Of a stretch of 64,000 nucleotides of DNA, positions 17,146 to 25,932 are shown piece by piece. The notes under the pieces were generated by a model. It had not been told where the DNA came from and made no database searches. It worked only from the letters and a program-made list of their open reading frames with translations. Location of the stretch: NCBI GenBank assembly GCA_937868095.1, contig CALMLO010000028.1, positions 105,367-169,366 of the forward strand, given 5' to 3'. This stretch comes from an uncultured Phycisphaerales bacterium. GTDB taxonomy: Bacteria; Planctomycetota; Phycisphaerae; Sedimentisphaerales; Anaerohalosphaeraceae. Both the position numbers and the translations under genes were made by a program. How positions within the stretch are numbered: position 1 is the stretch's first letter; the number at the start of each line of letters is the position of its first letter.

Positions 17146-17685
17146 ATGGAATGGATGATTTCATACGAGAACCGCAATGTTTTTCAATATTGTCCGCTGT
17201 GCAGCGCGCGGGCGCTGAAGGTGCACAAAAAAAGTGCCTTTGTCTGTACGGAGTGCGGGCTGGAGTTTTATCTGAATGTGGCGGCGGCGGTGGCGGCCCT
17301 GATTGAAGATGAGCAGGGCCGGCTGCTGGCGGTTGTTCGGGCGTGCAAACCCAAAGAGGGAATGCTTGATTTGCCGGGCGGGTTTGTGGACCCGGGCGAG
17401 ACGGCTGAAGAGGCCCTTCGACGCGAGGTGATGGAGGAATTGGGGCTTCAGGTGGAAGATGAGAGGTATTTTGGTTCGGCGCCGAATCGTTATTTGTACA
17501 AGGGGGTTCTTTATGCCACGGAGGACCTGGCGTTTGTCTGCAAAGTTTCGGATTTCTCGCCCTTGCAGAAGAAAGAGGCGGAAATCCGGCAGGTTTTGTT
17601 TCTAAGGCCTGAAGAGATTCAGCCGGAGCGGTTTGCTTTTGATTCGATACGGCAGTTTCTTCAAAAATATCGGGCACGGGCATAG
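17146..17685 (+). CDS. Nudix hydrolase with N-terminal zinc ribbon
   Basis: Residues 15-40 form a zinc ribbon (CPLC ... CTEC), followed by a Nudix fold with the box GGFVDPGETAEEALRREVMEELG (about residues 83-105), whose REVMEEL helix supplies the metal-binding glutamates. The arrangement resembles NudC/ADP-ribose-type pyrophosphatases with a zinc ribbon; the substrate cannot be read from sequence. About 179 residues from the ATG at 17146; an ATG at 17155 is also possible. It starts 25 bases after the AmrS-like gene and is probably in the same transcript. Confidence 0.82.
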   Translation: MEWMISYENRNVFQYCPLCSARALKVHKKSAFVCTECGLEFYLNVAAAVAALIEDEQGRLLAVVRACKPKEGMLDLPGGFVDPGETAEEALRREVMEELGLQVEDERYFGSAPNRYLYKGVLYATEDLAFVCKVSDFSPLQKKEAEIRQVLFLRPEEIQPERFAFDSIRQFLQKYRARA

Positions 17686-17751
17686 AACGGATTTCCGCTG
17701 GCGATTTCAGGACGGACTGGTACAATATCAGACAGAAGATGAGGACAGACT

Positions 17752-18621
17752 ATGAGCACTGAAAGACTTCGTGTGTATCATAATCCGACCCTGACGGGGG
17801 CGACGCTGGTAATGGGGTTCGACGGGTGGATGGATGGAGGCGAAGTATCTACGGGTCTGGTGGATTACCTGCGGGTGAATCTTGCGGCGGTTCCGTTTGC
17901 CTCGATTGATCCGGAGCCCTTTTATCTGTTTCAGGTGCCGGCTCCTGCCGAATTAGCCGGTTTGTTCCGGCCCCGTGTAAAAATCCACGAAGGATTGATT
18001 GAAGATTTTTCCTTTCCGACCAACAGTTTTTTTGCGGATACGAAGCATAATCTGATTCTGTTTTCAGGCCAAGAGCCGAACCTTCACTGGGAAGGTTTTG
18101 CAGATTGTATTTTTCATCTGTGCGAGCAGTTTAATGTTCGGCAGATTTACTTTGTGGGAGGGGTAGCGGGGTTGACGCCCCACAGCCGCGAGCCGAAGTT
18201 TACCGCGTCAGTTTCGCAGCCGGCTCTGCGGGCCAATCTGGAGCGTGTCGGGATTCGGATGAACCGGTATGAAGGGCCTGCCAGTTTTGTGTCTTATCTG
18301 ACTGTGAGGGCATCCAAAACCGATATTGATATGGTAGTGCTGACGGCGGAGATTCCAGCGTATCTGCAGGGGTATAATCCGCGGGCGGTCGAGGCGGCTG
18401 TACGGTACATGTCCGGCTTGCTGGAACTGCATCTGTCCTGTGATGATTTGCGTTCGCTCAGCGATGAGTTTGAACGGCGGGTGGGGGAGTTGGTTCAGCA
18501 GCAGCCCGACCTGGCCCAGCGAGTTCAGCAGCTGGAGGAAATTTATGATCATGAAATCTTTGAGACGGAATTAAGCGATTTGAAGAACTGGCTGTATCAG
18601 CGGGGGATTCGGCTGGATTAG
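17752..18621 (+). CDS. PAC2 family protein
   Basis: 289 residues with the PAC2 (proteasome assembly chaperone 2-like) fold: TLVMGFDGWMDGGEVSTGLVDYL at residues 18-40, QIYFVGGVAGLTPHSREP near 136 and a long C-terminal helical region. Bacterial members have no assigned biochemical role. GAGGA precedes the ATG. It sits 66 bases after the Nudix gene. Confidence 0.8.
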   Translation: MSTERLRVYHNPTLTGATLVMGFDGWMDGGEVSTGLVDYLRVNLAAVPFASIDPEPFYLFQVPAPAELAGLFRPRVKIHEGLIEDFSFPTNSFFADTKHNLILFSGQEPNLHWEGFADCIFHLCEQFNVRQIYFVGGVAGLTPHSREPKFTASVSQPALRANLERVGIRMNRYEGPASFVSYLTVRASKTDIDMVVLTAEIPAYLQGYNPRAVEAAVRYMSGLLELHLSCDDLRSLSDEFERRVGELVQQQPDLAQRVQQLEEIYDHEIFETELSDLKNWLYQRGIRLD

Positions 18622-18933
18622 CCGCCGTCTGGGTGTTTGGATTCCATAAAGTCAATCATCGGATAGATAAATTTGCTGTGCAGGGGGGGCGTCTATCTGT
18701 TTTTTGCCGGCTTGCCGTAAGAGAGAGCAAGAATGGCTCGTAAAGAATAAAGAATTTCGAGCTAAATGGCGGGGATTTTTTTCTTTCGGGAGACAGCGGG
18801 GAACCCCCAACCAAACGGCTCCGGCGTCGTATATAAAACAGTAATTTTGGGGGTCTTGATTTGCCGAGGAGAAGGGTGGAAATCGATTTTGTTTTATGGT
18901 ATAATAAGTATTTTATTATTTTTGAGGAAATCT
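18622..18933 (+). other. Intergenic region before the LpxH-like gene (312 bp)
   Basis: No convincing gene. An open frame runs through it in phase with the LpxH-like gene but shows no domain. It contains an extended -10 promoter near its right end. Confidence 0.5.
18877..18905 (+). promoter_or_regulatory. Extended -10 promoter before the LpxH-like/DHH operon
   Basis: TATAAT at 18900-18905 preceded by TGG (TGn extended -10), with a weak -35 TGGAAA 17 bases upstream. About 28 bases before the ATG. Confidence 0.5.
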
Positions 18934-19833
18934 ATGGGAAACGAAAGACGCATTTTTGTTGTGAGTGATTTGCATATGGGGGATGGGGGGCCGCGGGACA
19001 ATTTTGCGGTGGACCACAAAGCCGAGCAGTTTAGTCGGTTTTTGGACCATGTGGAGAAAGAGGAGGGAGAATTGTTTATTTTGGGGGATTTGTTTGATTT
19101 CTGGCAGGCCAATGTGGGGCGGGTGATTGTCCGGCGGATGAATTTTCTGGATCGGTTTGCCCGGATGGGGGCGGTGTTTGTGGTGGGCAATCATGATTCG
19201 GATTTGGAGGATTTGATTGGAACCGGTCTTTTGGCACATCCGTTTTTTGAGCGGATGAGCCGGCCATTTGAGCGGACGATTGGTTCCAAGCGGTTCAAGT
19301 TTCTTCATGGGCATGAGCTGGAGCCGTTTCACCGTGACGGCAGGCCGCGTTGGGGACGAGTTCTGGCGATTTTGTGCGGAATGATTGAAGACTGCAAAGG
19401 TTCGCCGCTGCTGTCGGCAGGGGGGTTGAGTGAAAAAACCCTGCTGGGGATGGGGCGGAGCTTTATGTGGATGTGGAATAATTCGGTTCATTGGCTGGCA
19501 AAGAATCAAAAGCAGCCGCTTCAGCAGCGAATGACGGACTCATTAACCCCCGCGCAGGACCCGAGCCGCGAAACGGGGATTCTGGCTTTGTACCAGAGGG
19601 ACCGTCTTGAGAACGGCTATGATGTTCTTGTGGCCGGCCATACCCATCAGGCGGGGGTGTTCAACGGCTGGTATTACAACAGCGGCTGCTGGGTAGGGCT
19701 GCGGAATAATTTTCTGCGAATTGAGCCGGATGGCACTATTCAATTGGGGGCATGGAAAAACGGTCGGCCTGTTCTGCAGGGCAGGAAAAAGGTTCAGGCA
19801 CTGGTTTCCGATTTGCGAAAGTGCGGGTCTTGA
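18934..19833 (+). CDS. LpxH-like metallophosphoesterase
   Basis: 299 residues with all calcineurin-type metal motifs in order: VVSDLHMGDGG, LGDLFDFWQ, VGNHDSD, LHGHELEP and VAGHTHQ. The DFW after GDLF and the size match UDP-2,3-diacylglucosamine hydrolases (lipid A synthesis), consistent with an LpxL-like gene later in the window. Other family members act on different substrates, so the substrate is inferred. The ATG at 18934 has GAGGAAA upstream; the frame opens earlier at 18766. Its stop overlaps the next ATG (TGATG). Confidence 0.8.
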   Translation: MGNERRIFVVSDLHMGDGGPRDNFAVDHKAEQFSRFLDHVEKEEGELFILGDLFDFWQANVGRVIVRRMNFLDRFARMGAVFVVGNHDSDLEDLIGTGLLAHPFFERMSRPFERTIGSKRFKFLHGHELEPFHRDGRPRWGRVLAILCGMIEDCKGSPLLSAGGLSEKTLLGMGRSFMWMWNNSVHWLAKNQKQPLQQRMTDSLTPAQDPSRETGILALYQRDRLENGYDVLVAGHTHQAGVFNGWYYNSGCWVGLRNNFLRIEPDGTIQLGAWKNGRPVLQGRKKVQALVSDLRKCGS

Positions 19834-20879
19834 TGACTCTTCAGCCATCAGCCATCCGAGAAACACGCAAAAAACTTGCTCAACTTCAGGAGGTTTTCAA
19901 GGGCAATCAGACGCTTTTGATTGTGCTTCAGGACAATCCGGACCCGGATTCGATCGGGTCTGCTCTGGCGCTTCGGAAGCTGGCGAATACGCTGGCGAAT
20001 ATTCAGTGTTCTCTGACGTATGGAGGGCGGATTGGGCGGGCGGAGAATCGGGCTTTGGTTCGGTATTTGTCGGTGAATCTTCGCCCTTGTTCGGAAATTG
20101 ATTTTTCCGCTTATGATTTGATTGCGATGGTCGATACGCAGCCGTGGACGGGGAATAATTCGCTGCCGGCGGAGATGGAACCGGATATTGTGATTGACCA
20201 TCACAAGTGCCGCCATCGAACGCGGCATTGCCGGTTTACGGATATTCGCAGCCGATATGGGGCGACGGCGACAATTCTTTATGAGTATCTTCAGGTGGCG
20301 GGGGTTGAGATTGACAGTATGCTGGCCACGGCTATCCTTTATGCGATACGTTCGGATACGCAGGATTTGGGGCGGGATGCAACCAGGGCGGATATCGATG
20401 CGGTGACGGCGGTTTATCCGCTGGCAAATCAGCGGATGCTGGCGGCGATTCAGCGAGGGCGGGTGGAACGGAATTATTTTCAGATGCTCAGCGACGGCCT
20501 GCGCAATGCAAGAGTGTTTGGGCCGGCGATTGTGACCAGTTTGGGGGCGGTGGAAAATCCGGATATGACCGGCGAGATTGCTGATTTGCTGGTGCGGGAT
20601 GATGAAGCCGGCTGGGCTCTCTGTTATGGTTTTCTGGAGGGGCGGCTTTTGATTTCGATTCGTACCAGCGAGGAATCGCTGCGGGCCGATAAGGTCATCC
20701 GGCGTGTCGTCGGCCGCAAGGGCACCGGCGGCGGGCATCCGAGTTATGCCGGCGGGCAGATTCCCCTCCAGGGGACAGAGCCGGCGGCGATGCGCCGGCT
20801 GGAACGAAAGGTGCTGAGGCGGTTTCTGAGAATCATCGGCACAACGGATGCGAAAGAGCAGAAGTTGATTCGCTCCTGA
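19833..20879 (+). CDS. DHH family phosphoesterase (NrnA/RecJ-like)
   Basis: 348 residues. N-terminal DHH unit with VLQDNPDPDSIGSALAL (DNPDPD in place of DNxDxD), AMVDTQP, and the signature IDHHKCRH. The C-terminal DHHA1 part has GRKGTGGGHPSYAGGQI (the substrate-binding GGGHxxAAG-like motif). NrnA-type enzymes degrade nanoRNA or dephosphorylate pAp; some hydrolyse cyclic di-nucleotides. The ATG overlaps the previous stop by one base, so the two are co-translated. Confidence 0.85.
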   Translation: MTLQPSAIRETRKKLAQLQEVFKGNQTLLIVLQDNPDPDSIGSALALRKLANTLANIQCSLTYGGRIGRAENRALVRYLSVNLRPCSEIDFSAYDLIAMVDTQPWTGNNSLPAEMEPDIVIDHHKCRHRTRHCRFTDIRSRYGATATILYEYLQVAGVEIDSMLATAILYAIRSDTQDLGRDATRADIDAVTAVYPLANQRMLAAIQRGRVERNYFQMLSDGLRNARVFGPAIVTSLGAVENPDMTGEIADLLVRDDEAGWALCYGFLEGRLLISIRTSEESLRADKVIRRVVGRKGTGGGHPSYAGGQIPLQGTEPAAMRRLERKVLRRFLRIIGTTDAKEQKLIRS

Positions 20880-20908
20880 GTTTTCAAGCACTGGGGGATG
20901 CTCAGCCG

Positions 20909-21907
20909 TTAAGAATCTTTCAGAATGGAGTCGATGCGAGCCAGTTCATCCTGAGTGAAAGAGGGGGCGTCGAGGGCTTTGAGATTTTCGAGAATCTGTT
21001 CCGGCCGGCTGGCACCAATCAGGGCGGAGGTGATGCGGGAATCTCGAAGGACCCAGGCGAGGGCCATCTGTGCCAGTGTTTGTCCGCGCTGGGCGGCCAG
21101 TTGATTGAGCGTGAGAAGTTTCTTCCGCAGGGCGTCGGTAATCTGTTCTTTTTTCAAAAAACCGTGGGGCTTGGCCGCACGGGAATCCGGCGGGATTTGC
21201 TGGAGATATTTGCTGGTCAGCAGCCCCTGGGCCAGCGGACAGAAGGCGATGCAGCCGACGCCGAGGTCGGCAAGGGTATCGAGAAGACCATTGGTTTCGA
21301 TGTCCCGCACGAGCATGGAATATTTGGGCTGATGAATGAGAAGATGATGGCCGCAGGTTTGCAGCAGTTCAAAGGCCTTTCGAGTCTGCTCTGCCGGATA
21401 GTTGGACAGACCAACATAGAGGGCCTTGCCCTGCCGGAGAATCTGGTCGAGGGCGGCACAGGTCTCTTCGAGAGGCGTGTTGGGGTCGGGACGATGGGAG
21501 TAGAAGATGTCCGCATAATCAAGCCCCATCCGGCGGAGGGATTGTTCCAGACTGGCGAGCAGGTATTTGCGGGAGCCGCCGTCGCCGTAGGGGCCCGGCC
21601 ACATCCTGTAGCCCGCTTTTGTGGAGATAATCAGTTCGTCCCGCCAGCCGGCCAGGTCTTCTTTGAGGATTTTCCCGAAATTGCATTCGGCTGAACCAGG
21701 CGGAGGGCCGTAGTTGTTGGCCAAATCGAAGTGGGTGATGCCGTTGTCGAAGGCGGTCAGAATCATCCGGCGGGCGGTTGGGAAATCGTCCACATCTCCG
21801 AAGTTGTGCCAAAGCCCCAGCGACAGGGCAGGCAGCCGCAGACCGCTTCGTCCGCAGCGTTGATAATTCATCGTGTCATATCGGCTTTCTGCGGGGCGAT
21901 AACTCAT
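20909..21907 (-). CDS. Aldo/keto reductase (YghZ/L-glyceraldehyde-3-phosphate reductase-like)
   Basis: 332 residues. The catalytic tetrad context is present (FDLANNYGPPPG with Asp and Tyr, STKAGYRMWPGPYG with Lys, YSHRPDP with His), and the C-terminus has the NADPH-binding SALIGASRPEQILEN. The motif MWPGPYGDGGSRKYL is typical of the YghZ/Gpr branch acting on small aldehydes. The ATG at 21907 has an ideal AAGGAGG upstream. Converges with the DHH gene. Confidence 0.9.
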   Translation of the reverse strand: MSYRPAESRYDTMNYQRCGRSGLRLPALSLGLWHNFGDVDDFPTARRMILTAFDNGITHFDLANNYGPPPGSAECNFGKILKEDLAGWRDELIISTKAGYRMWPGPYGDGGSRKYLLASLEQSLRRMGLDYADIFYSHRPDPNTPLEETCAALDQILRQGKALYVGLSNYPAEQTRKAFELLQTCGHHLLIHQPKYSMLVRDIETNGLLDTLADLGVGCIAFCPLAQGLLTSKYLQQIPPDSRAAKPHGFLKKEQITDALRKKLLTLNQLAAQRGQTLAQMALAWVLRDSRITSALIGASRPEQILENLKALDAPSFTQDELARIDSILKDS

Positions 21908-22125
21908 CGGTCCTCCTTACGATAAATGTTCTGTTTGAAAATGCCGTATTTCCTGCACCTGTGAAACACGGCTGGAACGGCCGGGTGAGTCGCTCCAACC
22001 TTGCGGACAAATCCGTTCTTCCGGAAACCTTGCCTTTTTCATCTGCTTTCTCGGATAATCCGAGACTCCGTTACACGAAAATCCTCACTTTGTCAATGGT
22101 CCGCCTTTAGAGACAAGGGTGGGGG

Positions 22126-23043
22126 TTAATTTGGGTTTTGTTTTTGTTTTCGTCGGTTTTTCTTTTCCTGTTCCCGTTTGTTTTCGAGCCGGCGGTATTT
22201 GCGGATTTTTCGGATGATTTGCTTTTCCAGCCAGCCGGAGAGCCCGAGGTGTTTGCAGACCATAGCGAAGACGGCATCTTTTCCAATGATATAATGGGCT
22301 TTGGTTTTTTCGCATTGGAGGAGCCGGACGAGCAGGTCTGCGACTTTCTTCGGATCGCCGGCGATGGGGAGAATTTCTTCAAACATTGCTTTCAAAAAGC
22401 CGCGGTTCCATTCAAACATCGGGCTGCTTCGATCGTAAAAATGCTCCGCCTGGTTGGCGTTGGCACCAATGATTTCGGTTTTGTGGTAGCCGGGTTCGAC
22501 GGAGACAACATCGATGCCGAAGGGGGCCAGTTCTACGCGAATGGATTGGGTGAATCCGATGAGGGCGTGTTTGCTGGCCGCATAGGCAAAGTTGAAGGGA
22601 TGGCCGATGAGGCCGGCCAGAGAGGCGATATTGATGATTCTGCCGCTTCTTCGCTGAATCATCTGCGGGACGACGGCTCGTGTGAGCCGGACGGGGCCGA
22701 AGTAGTTGGTTTGGAATATTTTATCTGATTCCTGCTCGGTAAGGTCGAGAAACGACCCAGCGATGAGGATACCCGCGTTATTGATAAGGATGTCAATAGG
22801 GGAGACTTCCTGAACGATCCTTTCAATAGATTGCGGCTCTGTTATATCTAATTGTTCGATTCTTGCCGCCACGCCTGCTTTTTCGAGGGCTTGGCGAAGC
22901 GGACCTGCCTTATCGAGATTTCGCATGGTGGCGACGACCTCGAACCCCTGGCGGGCGGCTCCGACGGCGGTCAGCAGGCCGAAGCCGCTGGAGCAGCCGG
23001 TAATCAGGACTCGTTTGGGCTGTTGGGAATCGCTGTTTTGCAT
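22126..23043 (-). CDS. Short-chain dehydrogenase/reductase with basic C-terminal tail
   Basis: 305 residues. Rossmann motif TGCSSGFG at residues 15-22, NNAG near 88 and the active-site YAASK (Tyr, Lys) near 157-161 identify a classical SDR. The last 30 residues are almost all Lys, Arg, Gln and Asn, an unusual hydrophilic extension. The gene has no clear operon partner; substrate unknown. Confidence 0.88.
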   Translation of the reverse strand: MQNSDSQQPKRVLITGCSSGFGLLTAVGAARQGFEVVATMRNLDKAGPLRQALEKAGVAARIEQLDITEPQSIERIVQEVSPIDILINNAGILIAGSFLDLTEQESDKIFQTNYFGPVRLTRAVVPQMIQRRSGRIINIASLAGLIGHPFNFAYAASKHALIGFTQSIRVELAPFGIDVVSVEPGYHKTEIIGANANQAEHFYDRSSPMFEWNRGFLKAMFEEILPIAGDPKKVADLLVRLLQCEKTKAHYIIGKDAVFAMVCKHLGLSGWLEKQIIRKIRKYRRLENKREQEKKNRRKQKQNPN

Positions 23044-23135
23044 TCAGCCAAGGGTAAAAAATCTGCGGGGGAAATCAAGTGAAAAGAGTTTTGAGACGCT
23101 GGAGGGGATTTTTTTGGGAAAAAAGCAAAAAAAAC

Positions 23136-23163
23136 TTGCAAAAACGAGGAAAACCCCTATATT
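23136..23163 (+). promoter_or_regulatory. Sigma-70-like promoter of rpmB
   Basis: TTGCAA (23136-23141), 16-base spacer, TATATT (23158-23163), about 80 bases before the rpmB ATG. Confidence 0.55.
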
Positions 23164-23242
23164 GATTTGCCTTTACGGAGAATGTTCAGAGGACAAGTAT
23201 GCCGCCCTGTCGGCGGGAGATAAGATTTACGGGAGTTTGACC

Positions 23243-23509
23243 ATGGCAAGAGAATGTTTCTTTTTGGGCAAGAAAACGAGTACCGGGCGCAGTATCGCCC
23301 GCCGCGGCAAGGCCAAGTATCTGGGCGGCGTCGGCAAGAAGGTGACCGGCATCACCAAGCGGAAATTTAAGCCCAATACTCAGAAGGTTCGGGCGGTTGT
23401 GGACGGAAAAGTCTGTCGGATTGTTGTCAGTGCCAAAGCGATTCGGCAGGGGCTGGTGGTGAAACCCCCCAAGCGGCAATACCAGCCGGCGGAGCAATCA
23501 GCAAAATAG
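23243..23509 (+). CDS. rpmB: 50S ribosomal protein L28
   Basis: 88 residues, basic, beginning MARECFFLGKKTSTGRSIARRG and continuing TGITKRKFKPNTQKVRA, the L28 signature (RTKRRFxPNLQxVR in relatives). Normal length for L28. The ATG at 23243 has GGGAG 7 bases upstream; the open frame upstream to 22925 is not part of the gene. Monocistronic, with its own promoter and terminator. Confidence 0.93.
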   Translation: MARECFFLGKKTSTGRSIARRGKAKYLGGVGKKVTGITKRKFKPNTQKVRAVVDGKVCRIVVSAKAIRQGLVVKPPKRQYQPAEQSAK

Positions 23510-23535
23510 AGTTTCTGAATTGATGTCTGTTCAAA

Positions 23536-23565
23536 GGCGAGGGAACTTCAGCCCTCGCCTTTTTT
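23536..23565 (+). terminator. Rho-independent terminator of rpmB
   Basis: Perfect 8-bp stem GGCGAGGG / CCCTCGCC, 8-base loop, then six T. It also lies just past the stop of the convergent M20 peptidase gene. Confidence 0.92.
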
Positions 23566-24679
23566 ATTGGAGAATGGAGCGGATTATTTTCAGATACATT
23601 TCTTTGGCAGTCAGCAAATCTGATATTTTGATTGATTCGTCCGGCTTGTGGCAGGAGGCGGGGCTGCCGGGGCCGAGTATCAGAACATCCGGACAAAGAG
23701 GGCGAAAATAGGGTGCATCGGTCGTAAAGGGGGCCGTTGTCGTCCGGTCGGTGCCGAGGGCACGGCAGACGGCTTGAAGGAAGGGACTGCCGGCAGCGGT
23801 TTCGAGGGCTGGACAGCGGCGAAGGACTGACAGTTCGGCAAGGAAATCCGGGTCTTTGGATTTTTGTTCATCGAGAAAGGTCTGAATGTGATGAATTACC
23901 TGTTCCTGCGATTGGTCCGGCAGGGTTCGGATGTCCAGTTCGATTCGGCAGACATCGGGGACGATGTTGGCTGCGGTGCCGCCGTGAATCTGATTGATGC
24001 TCATTGTGCAATTGCCTAATTGAGGATGAGGCGGCTGGGGGATTGACCATGCGAACAGGCGGTTGAGCAGGGGGGTCATTTTTTCAATGGCATTGATGCC
24101 CAGGTGAGGCATGGAGCCGTGCGCACTGCGCCCGCGGGCAGTGATTTGCAGCCAAAGAAGGCCGCGATGGGCTGTGAAGATTTCCAGGTTTGTCGGTTCC
24201 GGCACCAGAATACCGAACAGAGGGCCGATGGTTTGGGCGGCGGTCTGGACGAATCGGTTTGCTCCGCAGCTGTCGGTTTCTTCGCCGGCTGTGGCAGTCA
24301 GAATCACATCCCCTTGCAGGGGGATGCCTTCGGAGGCAATTTGGACGATGGCGGCCGCAGCGGCGGCCAGCCCGCCGAGCATATCGACGGCACCGCGTCC
24401 TGTGATGCAGCCGTCCTGTTCGATGCCGCTGAAGGGGTCGGTGCTCCATGGAGACGGCTGGGCCGGCACGACATCCAGATGGCCCGCCAACAGCAGACCG
24501 GGCTTGCGTCGGCTGGACGGCAGGCGGACAGTGATGTTGGCGCGGTTTTGATTCCAGCTGTCAATCTGCACCGGCAGCTGATGCGAATGGAAATAGTTGC
24601 CAAGGACCTCGGCGGCTTTCCGTTCGCCGTTGTCGAGTGTGGGAGCGGAGGCAATCAGTTGTTTGAGCAGATTTTTCAT
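23564..24679 (-). CDS. M20 family metallopeptidase (ArgE/DapE/CPG2-like)
   Basis: 371 residues from the ATG at 24679 (an in-frame ATG at 24706 is possible; the frame is open to 24925 without family similarity). Metal-site motifs are GHLDVVPA, GRGAVDMLGG, AGEETDSCGANR with the catalytic Glu, and VPEPTNL. The inserted dimerisation domain begins near LLWLQITARGRSAHGSMP. The family includes acetylornithine deacetylase, succinyl-diaminopimelate desuccinylase and dipeptidases; the exact substrate cannot be assigned. It lies 103 bases after the anSME gene on the same strand, with a hairpin between. Confidence 0.85.
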   Translation of the reverse strand: MKNLLKQLIASAPTLDNGERKAAEVLGNYFHSHQLPVQIDSWNQNRANITVRLPSSRRKPGLLLAGHLDVVPAQPSPWSTDPFSGIEQDGCITGRGAVDMLGGLAAAAAAIVQIASEGIPLQGDVILTATAGEETDSCGANRFVQTAAQTIGPLFGILVPEPTNLEIFTAHRGLLWLQITARGRSAHGSMPHLGINAIEKMTPLLNRLFAWSIPQPPHPQLGNCTMSINQIHGGTAANIVPDVCRIELDIRTLPDQSQEQVIHHIQTFLDEQKSKDPDFLAELSVLRRCPALETAAGSPFLQAVCRALGTDRTTTAPFTTDAPYFRPLCPDVLILGPGSPASCHKPDESIKISDLLTAKEMYLKIIRSILQ

Positions 24680-24748
24680 TTCTCGTCCAATGTTTTTTGG
24701 CGCCATTATAAAAGGTTTGGTTTTTATGACAACGGTTTTCGGTGTGAA

Positions 24749-24770
24749 GCGGCAAGGGTGCGCTTGCCGC
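24749..24770 (-). other. Hairpin between anSME and M20 peptidase genes
   Basis: 8-bp perfect stem GCGGCAAG / CTTGCCGC with a 6-base loop, 13 bases past the anSME stop. On the minus strand no strong T-run follows, so termination would be partial at best. Confidence 0.45.
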
Positions 24771-24782
24771 CGGCCGCACCGT

Positions 24783-25925
24783 TTAAGCGAAGGATGGGCG
24801 GATGAATTTCTTTTTGGAGGCGAGCGAGGCAGCCAGAGTTTGAAATCGCGGCAGGGAGTGTTCAAAGAACATTTTATAACTTTTGCAGAAACAGCTGGGT
24901 GCGGCGGGGTTGCCGGTAAGGACAATACGGTCTTTCACGCAGCCGCCGCCGCAAATGTCAAGAAAGCGGCAAACCAGACAGGAATTGGCAATGGTGCGTT
25001 TTTGCCGGTTAAAGTTCTGCTTCTGCGGGCCGGCCGCCAGCTGTTCCAGCGGCGTATCGAGGATGCTGCCCAGACGGGTTTGCGGCGCAACAAAGAAGTC
25101 ACAGCAGAATACGTCTCCGTTGTGTTCGATGACTACATACTCGCTGCAGGTACGGGCGAAGGTGCATTCGAGAGGCGGGCCGTTTGAAAGCACAGACAGG
25201 ATGCTGTCGAAGGTTCGAATGCTGAGTTTTTCGGTCCAGCCGTCGAACCAGCGGTCGAAGAGACGGCAGAGGAAGCGGCCGTACTGTTCGGGGGAAATAC
25301 TCCAGGGGGCCGGCTGGGCGGGGTTGCCGCTGTCCGCTTCAAGGCAGGGGATGAACTGAAGATAGCGAAAGTCCTGGCTGGTCAGGAAATCGAACAGGAT
25401 ATCGGGGCTTTCGACATTGCGGTCATTGAGGAGAACAAGAATATTGAACTCGACGCCGGCTTTCCGGCAGCGGTCGACGGCCGCCATCACCCGTGCATAG
25501 GTTCCGCGGCCGGCATAGTCTTTCCGGTAGTAATCGTGGATTTCCTCCGGGCCGTCCAGACTGATGCCCAGCAAGAAGTTTTCATCGGCCAAAAAGCGGC
25601 ACATAGAATCATTCAGCAGGATGCCGTTGGTTTGCAGGGCATTGTGAACACTCTGGCCTGGGGCGGCAAACTGTTTCTGCAGACGGACGGCTTTTTGATA
25701 GAAATCCAGCCCCATCAGCGTGGGCTCGCCTCCCTGCCAGGCAAAGACACTGACAGGAAACCGCAGCTGAAGATAACTTCGGCAGAGGCATTCGAGGACG
25801 GCGTCATTCATCCGGAGGGGCGAGCCGGCAAAGAGGTCTTTTTTGGTTGTGTAAAAACAGTACCGGCAGGCCAGATTGCAATCCGGACCTGCCGGCTTAA
25901 TGAGCAATGTAAAAGGGCGGCTCAT
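24783..25925 (-). CDS. Anaerobic sulfatase-maturating enzyme (anSME), radical SAM/SPASM
   Basis: Converts the active-site Cys or Ser of sulfatases to formylglycine without oxygen. The 380-residue protein has CNLACRYC (Cys16, Cys20, Cys23), the GGEPTLMG motif, and a Cys-rich C-terminal SPASM part (CTFARTC, CCDFF, CLVCRFLDICGGGC) for two extra 4Fe-4S clusters. I start at 25925 (MSRPFTLLIKPAG, the usual anSME opening); the longer frame runs into the upstream gene. It begins 7 bases after the sulfatase stop, which it presumably matures. Confidence 0.93.
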   Translation of the reverse strand: MSRPFTLLIKPAGPDCNLACRYCFYTTKKDLFAGSPLRMNDAVLECLCRSYLQLRFPVSVFAWQGGEPTLMGLDFYQKAVRLQKQFAAPGQSVHNALQTNGILLNDSMCRFLADENFLLGISLDGPEEIHDYYRKDYAGRGTYARVMAAVDRCRKAGVEFNILVLLNDRNVESPDILFDFLTSQDFRYLQFIPCLEADSGNPAQPAPWSISPEQYGRFLCRLFDRWFDGWTEKLSIRTFDSILSVLSNGPPLECTFARTCSEYVVIEHNGDVFCCDFFVAPQTRLGSILDTPLEQLAAGPQKQNFNRQKRTIANSCLVCRFLDICGGGCVKDRIVLTGNPAAPSCFCKSYKMFFEHSLPRFQTLAASLASKKKFIRPSFA

Positions 25926-25932
25926 GGGGCGT

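Noticed and set aside
18766..18933. N-terminal extension of the LpxH-like protein
   Set aside because: No similarity to the family; promoter and ribosome site support a start at 18934.
19848..20891. 347-codon minus-strand frame opposite the DHH gene
   Set aside because: Antisense shadow of a strongly supported gene.
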